Below, one piece after another: positions 60,103-64,000 of a stretch of 64,000 nt of DNA. A model generated the notes under the pieces. That model was not told the DNA's origin. It saw only the letters and a list, made by a program, of their open reading frames with translations, and did not search any database. The stretch's first letter is position 1. The number at the start of each line of letters is the position of its first letter. Both the position numbers and the translations under genes were made by a program. The stretch covers positions 22,546-86,545 of the forward strand of contig JBCCAR010000014.1 in the NCBI GenBank assembly GCA_039814715.1, given 5' to 3'. The stretch comes from CAKZYD01 sp039814715. Its GTDB lineage: Bacteria; Pseudomonadota; Alphaproteobacteria; Sphingomonadales; CAKZYD01.

Positions 60103-60707
60103 AATGTTGCTCCACTCAATTGCGCCGAATATTCACGAATATCAGTGTGAAGCGGCTTCAAATGCCGCCGGAGTGTTTCTGGGTGAACGTCTAGATCGGC
60201 GGCAATCACCGAAGGTTTTGCTTGTTCGACGTAATAGCGCCGCGCCGCCCATGAAATCTGCTGCGGATCGAGTTTGCGCTTTCGTCCGGGGAATTTGCCG
60301 TTGGCCGCGGCAACGCTCAATCCCGCCAAGGTGCGCTCACGGATGATTTCCCGCTCAAGCTGTGCGACAGCTCCGAGGATATGAAATACAAACTCGCCCA
60401 TCGGCGTAGAGGTATCAATTTTCTCAGTGAGGGATTCCAAAAAAGCGCCGCGTTCATTCAGCACTTGGTTGATTTCGATGAGATGCTTAAGCGAACGGCT
60501 CATACGGTCCAGCCGCCAGATCACAAGCGTATCGCCCCTCTCAATGGCACTTAGGGCCTTATCGAAATCGGGCCTGTTTCTCTCTGATCCTGATATGCCT
60601 TGATCACCGTAAATCTGGTCGCACTGAGCGAGTTCAAGGGCTGAAATTTGGAGGGCGGCATTCTGGTCTGCCGTACTGACACGGTAATAGCCGACTTTGC
60701 GGTTCAT
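60099..60707 (-). CDS. Hin/Pin-type serine recombinase (DNA invertase/resolvase)
   Basis: 202 residues from ATG 60707, with AGAAGGA upstream; the frame is open to 60782 but that would include one recombination-like site. The resolvase domain has VGYYRVSTADQN with catalytic Ser, GDTLVIWRLDRMSRS, IDTSTPMGEFVFHILGAVAQLEREIIRERT and the hinge GKFPGRKRKL. A C-terminal HTH (about 155-195) has PSVIAADLDVHPETLRRHL. Hin-group enzymes invert DNA between inverted sites. Two such sites lie directly upstream. The closest enzyme class could also be transposon resolvases. Confidence 0.88.
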   Translation of the reverse strand: MNRKVGYYRVSTADQNAALQISALELAQCDQIYGDQGISGSERNRPDFDKALSAIERGDTLVIWRLDRMSRSLKHLIEINQVLNERGAFLESLTEKIDTSTPMGEFVFHILGAVAQLEREIIRERTLAGLSVAAANGKFPGRKRKLDPQQISWAARRYYVEQAKPSVIAADLDVHPETLRRHLKPLHTDIREYSAQLSGATL

Positions 60708-60780
60708 GGTGTGGGTCCTTCTGTGTTGCTGCAATTCGCTTCGACGCACCCACCCGGATACGCCTGCAACACACCACTCC

Positions 60781-60930
60781 ACAAAAAGGACCGTTTTTGT
60801 GGAACCGCTTCATTGGCGGTTCGCGTCGATCCATCCACCTGCCTAAGTCGATACAAAACAACGACTTAAGTTCTGATACGCAACGTAACACAAAAAGAAC
60901 AAGTAAATCAACAAAAACGGTCCTTTTTGT
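60781..60930. repeat. Inverted pair of 20-bp recombination-site-like sequences bracketing 110 bp
   Basis: ACAAAAAGGACCGTTTTTGT at 60781-60800 and its exact reverse complement at 60911-60930. Each copy has 7-bp arms ACAAAAA/TTTTTGT around an asymmetric six-base centre (GGACCG), as expected of crossover sites bound by a serine invertase dimer, and it resembles hix-type sites in its A/T-rich arms. The 110 bases between contain GAACCGC/GCGGTTC (60802-60822) and TAAGTCG/CGACTTA (60844-60868) repeats and a weak promoter-like TTGTTC-N18-TATCAG reading leftwards (60902-60873). It lies between the invertase and a divergent exported-protein gene. Confidence 0.75.
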
Positions 60931-61003
60931 AGTTTGTAGATATGAACAAGCTAAGTAAAAACAAGACACCTGCTGCCGGAGGGAAAGAAAAGGCAGGTGC
61001 GCC

Positions 61004-61570
61004 ATGGCGCTGACAGAACTAAAAAAGAAATTCACAAGCCCCGCCGCTGCAATAGGGTTGAGCGTTGCCGCCGCCTTTGCGCCGATGACAGGGGCGCAGG
61101 CGCAAGAGCCGCAAATTATCCCCACAGCCACTACCTCAACACCCGCGCCCACTACCCGCGCTATCGATCAGGTGAACATGCCTGTGGTCGATCTACGAGG
61201 CGTTGAAAACAGCTATGGTCGGGGAGAAGTGGTGGCGATTGGAGCTTCTGGCGACTTTGCCGTCGTCAAGGTTCACTCGGATGATCAAGACGTTCTCAAT
61301 CGGATCGAAGATTCCTTAAGGGGCCTAGTCATGACAGGGTATCCGCGTGTGGGCCTAGTCATTGCTGAGGGTGAAAACGGTTATGATAATACGGGTGAGT
61401 TATATCTTCTTGCCTCTGACGGTGAGCCGAGAGGCACATTCAGGAATTTGGATGCCCGTTCTGCTGAGGCGATGGTGAACAACGAAATCCGCGACATCTA
61501 TCCGAACATCTGGCGTGTCGATACTCAGGCTTCATTGAGCGCAACAGGGCCTCAGTCCGCTTACGAATAA
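61004..61570 (+). CDS. Exported protein of unknown function, downstream of the candidate switch
   Basis: 188 residues. A signal peptide with a long basic start ends in MTGAQAQ. A Thr/Pro linker (about 37-52) leads to a globular domain with VVDLRGVENSYGRGEVVAIGASGDFAVVKV and RVGLVIAEGE. No family recognised. The only plus-strand gene in the left part of the element; it faces the invertase across the inverted-repeat region. A 23-codon frame (60942-61013) precedes and overlaps its start, and CACCTGC/GCAGGTG (60967-60999) forms a hairpin whose loop holds GGAGGG. Confidence 0.65.
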   Translation: MALTELKKKFTSPAAAIGLSVAAAFAPMTGAQAQEPQIIPTATTSTPAPTTRAIDQVNMPVVDLRGVENSYGRGEVVAIGASGDFAVVKVHSDDQDVLNRIEDSLRGLVMTGYPRVGLVIAEGENGYDNTGELYLLASDGEPRGTFRNLDARSAEAMVNNEIRDIYPNIWRVDTQASLSATGPQSAYE

Positions 61571-61574
61571 CTCG

Positions 61575-62564
61575 CTATATAGGTTGGATTGTATCGCCTT
61601 TAGGAACGATTTCTGTTTCTCGATCTTGATCATCGGCAACCTTCACGGCCTCACCACTCGCTTCTGTGCTAAACGCGGCCTTGACCACAGGCGCGTTTGA
61701 GAAGTTATTGGAGCCAGAACCTAAAGCTGTCGCAAACGCGTTTATGTCCGTATCGTATTGAGCATCTGTCACGCCTTCAACAGCTTGTCTTTGTGTCCTT
61801 GCCACTTGTGCCTCGGCATTTTCAGCATCAACTTCAGCTTGAACAACCTCACGCTCGCGTTCTTTGTCTTCAAGTTCGCGCTCTTTTTGATCGTACTCAC
61901 CTTGCTTGGCTTGGTTTTCTCGCTCCAGACGCGCAACTTCTCTCTCGTCGTGCTCTTTCTGCTCCTCTAATGCATCCAACACCGCAGCAGGGTCGCTACG
62001 ATCAATGCTGCCGGGTTCGAGGCCCATGCGTTTCTCATAGGCTCTGAGCGCGGCTTCGGCTTGTTCGTTTGCCAGTGAGCCATCTGCATTCAATTCAAAA
62101 CGCTGCGCCTCATGGAAGTCATCAATCGCGCCTTGCACGCCCGTAATGCGCTCTTCCAAGTCTTCGATGCGGTCTTCATTCGCTGCGATCTCGGTTTTTA
62201 GCTCTTCCATCCGGCTTTTGATCTGGGCGATCTCGATATCGAGAGTCGTAAGCTGACCTTGCAGGATCGCCAAATCACTTGCGGTGGTGTCGGCTTTGCT
62301 GCCGTTCCGCTTGCGGATTTGGTTATTATACTGGTTCCATTGCTGAAGACGCTGAATACCCGAAAGGGAGCCGCCAGCCCCAGCCAGATTGATTTCATTA
62401 TCAAGCTCTCGCGCCTTACGGTTTGGCGCTGAAACAGCCTCACGCTCTTCCTCAGCAATCAGATCACTGTAAGATTGCACCGCTTCAAAGAAAACAAGAG
62501 GCTCTTTCAGAACCGTTTGCCCTGTTAATTCCTGAATATTGGAGCGTATATGCTCATATCCCAT
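61575..62564 (-). CDS. Long coiled-coil protein, unknown function
   Basis: 329 residues, very rich in Glu, Gln, Asp and Ala, with no signal peptide or TM segment. Two long coiled coils (about 100-150: LQGQLTTLDIEIAQIKSRMEELKTEI and on; about 205-260: KEHDEREVARLERENQAKQGEYDQKERE and on) surround a region with LNADGSLANEQAEAALRAYEKRMGL. It converges on the exported-protein gene with 4 bases between. AGGGGAG precedes the ATG. Could be structural or a DNA-processing accessory; not recognised. Confidence 0.6.
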   Translation of the reverse strand: MGYEHIRSNIQELTGQTVLKEPLVFFEAVQSYSDLIAEEEREAVSAPNRKARELDNEINLAGAGGSLSGIQRLQQWNQYNNQIRKRNGSKADTTASDLAILQGQLTTLDIEIAQIKSRMEELKTEIAANEDRIEDLEERITGVQGAIDDFHEAQRFELNADGSLANEQAEAALRAYEKRMGLEPGSIDRSDPAAVLDALEEQKEHDEREVARLERENQAKQGEYDQKERELEDKEREREVVQAEVDAENAEAQVARTQRQAVEGVTDAQYDTDINAFATALGSGSNNFSNAPVVKAAFSTEASGEAVKVADDQDRETEIVPKGDTIQPI

Positions 62565-62732
62565 TATTATTCTCCCCTGTCATAGCCCTGTTTCTTTTTT
62601 GAAATTCTGGGGCTTAGCCGCGCATATCAAGCAACAGCCTGAATATGCTGTGGCATTTTGTTCATTTATTATGACGGGTACGAAATAAAATTATGTAAAT
62701 ATTACAAACAATTTGTCTAAAATTGTAGATAC

Positions 62733-63320
62733 TTAGCGTTTGGGTTCGGGTAGGGATTCGAGGACGTTCAGAACAAAACCCCAATCCTCTTTATTGGCGG
62801 TTTCGGCTTTGCCATTGCGCCACTTGCTCAGGGTTACACTTGAAAGCGGCCTTAGCTCAGCTGGACGCATGCGCAACAGACCAGAAACAGACAGGCCAGT
62901 GCGCTCAAACTCACGGTTGAGATGGTCGCGCATTTCGTCAGAGATGGCCACTCTGGAAACCGCTCTGCGGGGGCCGGGCGGCGTATTGGGGGCTTTGTCG
63001 CCCTTGCGCTTGGCCAACCAGTGATAATCAGGATCGCGTTTGGCATCGAGTATGCGAGGCTTCACGGGGGCAGCATGTACGAAGTCAGGTGCTTCCTTGT
63101 AAGCCTTGATAACGGCCTCATAGAACGCCTTGGGTATAAATTGATACTCTTTGCACCACTTCGCTATCATATAGGGTTTTAGCCCTTTTGGACGATCAGC
63201 CATGCGTCTGATAAGCTCGGAGGGACGAAGACATGTGCGCTCCTGTTCTGATAACAACGCCTGTTTCATCTTTTCGGTCAGTTCTACATATCCATCTTTT
63301 TTGCTGTATGGTTTTGACAT
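62733..63320 (-). CDS. Putative DNA-binding protein with an internal duplication, unrecognised family
   Basis: 195 residues made of two similar units, about 12-78 and 124-191. Each begins with an amphipathic helix ending ERTxL, followed by S-E/G-L-I/L-R and a helix ending in a KW pair (IAKWCKEY and LSKWRNGK). The spacing looks like tandem helix-turn-helix units. A basic linker rich in Pro, Lys and Arg joins them. It is divergent from the gene at 63484, with an 18-bp palindrome between, so autoregulation or repression of that gene is plausible. Confidence 0.55.
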   Translation of the reverse strand: MSKPYSKKDGYVELTEKMKQALLSEQERTCLRPSELIRRMADRPKGLKPYMIAKWCKEYQFIPKAFYEAVIKAYKEAPDFVHAAPVKPRILDAKRDPDYHWLAKRKGDKAPNTPPGPRRAVSRVAISDEMRDHLNREFERTGLSVSGLLRMRPAELRPLSSVTLSKWRNGKAETANKEDWGFVLNVLESLPEPKR

Positions 63321-63386
63321 TCAAGCAGAATAACACTCAACAAACTTCATTTGAAATAAAGATAGTCAAAATTCCACATTACCCGC

Positions 63387-63404
63387 TGAATACAAAAGTA
63401 TTCA
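63387..63404. promoter_or_regulatory. 18-bp palindrome in the divergent region
   Basis: TGAATAC (63387-63393), AAAA, GTATTCA (63398-63404): a perfect 7-bp inverted repeat about midway between two divergent genes, one of which encodes the duplicated HTH-like protein. A likely operator. Confidence 0.5.
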
Positions 63405-63432
63405 TCAGATTAATTCACTTTCGATTTAGGAA

Positions 63433-63462
63433 TATAATCCTTATAAAGAACAAATAATGAAC
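63433..63462 (+). promoter_or_regulatory. Consensus -10 with adjacent LexA-type box
   Basis: TATAAT at 63433-63438 would start transcription near 63445. GAAC-AAATAAT-GAAC (63448-63462), which is GTTC-N7-GTTC on the other strand, covers the first transcribed bases, a typical LexA repression position. The gene at 63484 follows with AAGGAG. Confidence 0.5.
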
Positions 63463-63483
63463 ATTTGTAAGGAGTATTGTTCT

Positions 63484-63948
63484 ATGACCAATGAATTTAT
63501 TAAAGTGAATGGCGGTGATTTAGTGCCGCTCCCATCCGTAAAGCGTATCCGGGAAGTCACGGCAGAAGACCGGGATTCGCTGACCAGCCTCGGACCCCAT
63601 GTAGACGCGTCCAAATTCAATACGCGGTTTGAATTTGCCGATGGACGTAAAAGCTTCGCAAGCGAGGATATTGCCGCCATCACCGCACAGGGGGTTGCTG
63701 TGGTAGAGGTCGATGATGGGGCCTATGTTATCGCGGATAACATCATCAAAGCGCGGGATTTAACGCCGCAAGACCTTAAAGAGATTGAGGATAAAACGGG
63801 CAGAGAATTACGCGAAGGTTTTCGCTCTCAAGTCGAAACTAAAGCTGGCGTGGTGCTTGCTACAATTGATGCGGCCAAAATCATGCACCGTATGGCGCAT
63901 ACCAATTCACCCCTAAATCCTGTGGCGCAGACCTTCGATCACCCCTGA
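63484..63948 (+). CDS. Unrecognised element protein, paralogue of the gene at 52775-53353
   Basis: About 154 residues. ATG 63484 follows AAGGAG at good spacing; an ATG at 63457 in frame is less likely because it lies before that site. Nearly the whole protein aligns without gaps to the N-terminal 137 residues of the left-hand paralogue (58 identities by hand count). It lacks that protein's disordered tail and ends NPVAQTFDHP. No known motif. Its promoter carries a LexA-type box. Confidence 0.65.
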   Translation: MTNEFIKVNGGDLVPLPSVKRIREVTAEDRDSLTSLGPHVDASKFNTRFEFADGRKSFASEDIAAITAQGVAVVEVDDGAYVIADNIIKARDLTPQDLKEIEDKTGRELREGFRSQVETKAGVVLATIDAAKIMHRMAHTNSPLNPVAQTFDHP

Positions 63949-63951
63949 TTG

Positions 63952-63979
63952 ACACACGAAACCCTCTTCAGTCGTGTGT
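63952..63979. terminator. Hairpin after the right-hand paralogue
   Basis: ACACACGA (63952-63959) and TCGTGTGT (63972-63979) form an 8-bp stem with a 12-base loop just after the stop. No U tract follows, so it may be a weak terminator or a binding site. Confidence 0.35.
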
Positions 63980-64000
63980 GAAGGAAACAGGCCGGAGCAA

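Larger units (their letters stand above)
50690..64000. mobile_element. Integrated element at tRNA-Phe, left part, extends beyond window
   Basis: From the tRNA-Phe 3' end to the window edge every gene is accessory: a large serine recombinase at the junction, a VirD4-like coupling protein operon, an invertase and unrecognised genes, with lower GC than the left 50 kb. I find no second copy of the tRNA-Phe 3' end, so the other end lies to the right. No relaxase, T4SS channel or phage structural gene is visible. It may be an integrative mobilizable or conjugative element or a genomic island. Confidence 0.8.

Noticed and set aside
60708..60782. N-terminal extension of the invertase to 60782
   Set aside because: It would include part of the left recombination-like site, and the family starts at MNRKVGYYRVST, which has its own ribosome site.
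60634..61152. Minus-strand open frame spanning the invertible region and the exported-protein start
   Set aside because: No ribosome site, no recognisable domain, and it runs antisense to the signal peptide of a better-supported gene.
50700..64000. CRISPR array, prophage structural genes or transposon ends in the element
   Set aside because: No regularly spaced repeats, capsid, terminase or tail genes, or IS-type terminal repeats were seen.

Overview
The window is about 50.6 kb of ordinary alphaproteobacterial chromosome followed by the left part of an integrated mobile element that runs off the right edge. Two blocks of conserved gene order place it: rpmH-rnpA-yidD-yidC-engB, and hisG-hisD-UPF0262-phosphatase-infA-maf-RNase E/G-yacG. 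The second block, a short-form HisG, IalB, a CrbS-type kinase and a DcaP-like porin suggest a marine Caulobacterales, Hyphomonadales, Parvularculales or Rhodobacterales relative. I cannot name the genus.

Left chromosome (1-12.9 kb): the end of a fumarylacetoacetate hydrolase family gene; a HigBA-type toxin-antitoxin pair; tRNA-Met and tRNA-Arg on the minus strand; a lipoprotein; an orphan ParA; an operon of a TVP38-type membrane protein, a flavin disulfide oxidoreductase and a sensor kinase; a chemoreceptor; and the rpmH to engB operon.

Acetate block (13.0-26.3 kb): a DUF4212 subunit with a sodium:solute symporter, a symporter-domain hybrid kinase (CrbS type), a LuxR-type regulator (CrbR type), acetyl-CoA synthetase, an outer-membrane porin, pyrophosphatase, a cNMP/CBS/DUF294 protein and a DEDDh exonuclease. 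Together they cover uptake, sensing, activation and pyrophosphate removal. Related TTAGAC-containing inverted repeats lie upstream of the symporter pair and between acs and the porin.

Middle chromosome (26.4-50.5 kb): an aldoxime dehydratase-nitrilase-GST operon with a divergent AraC regulator; a TetR regulator facing a GST and an HD-domain protein; rlmN; a roughly 440-base gap with small open frames and a strong hairpin; an IalB/RNA methylase/phosphatase operon; a 3-oxoacid CoA-transferase; a surface-anchored 5'-nucleotidase-like protein; an RND efflux pair; and the his/infA/yacG block, ending at tRNA-Phe.

Element (about 50.7 kb to beyond 64 kb): less GC-rich and nearly all minus strand. 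A large serine recombinase reads out through tRNA-Phe, which marks the insertion junction. A LexA-type box of the alphaproteobacterial form (GTTC-N7-GTTC) overlaps its predicted promoter, and a second lies at the promoter of the rightmost gene. The cargo includes a six-gene operon centred on a VirD4/TraG-like coupling ATPase with periplasmic and membrane partners, a DnaA-C-like plus ribbon-helix-helix protein, a Hin-type DNA invertase with a coupled 59-residue protein, a decayed tyrosine recombinase end, and two homologous genes of an unrecognised family near the two visible ends. Upstream of the invertase, two perfect 20-bp copies of a recombination-site-like sequence in inverted orientation bracket 110 bp between divergent genes. 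This candidate invertible switch is the most interesting structure in the window.
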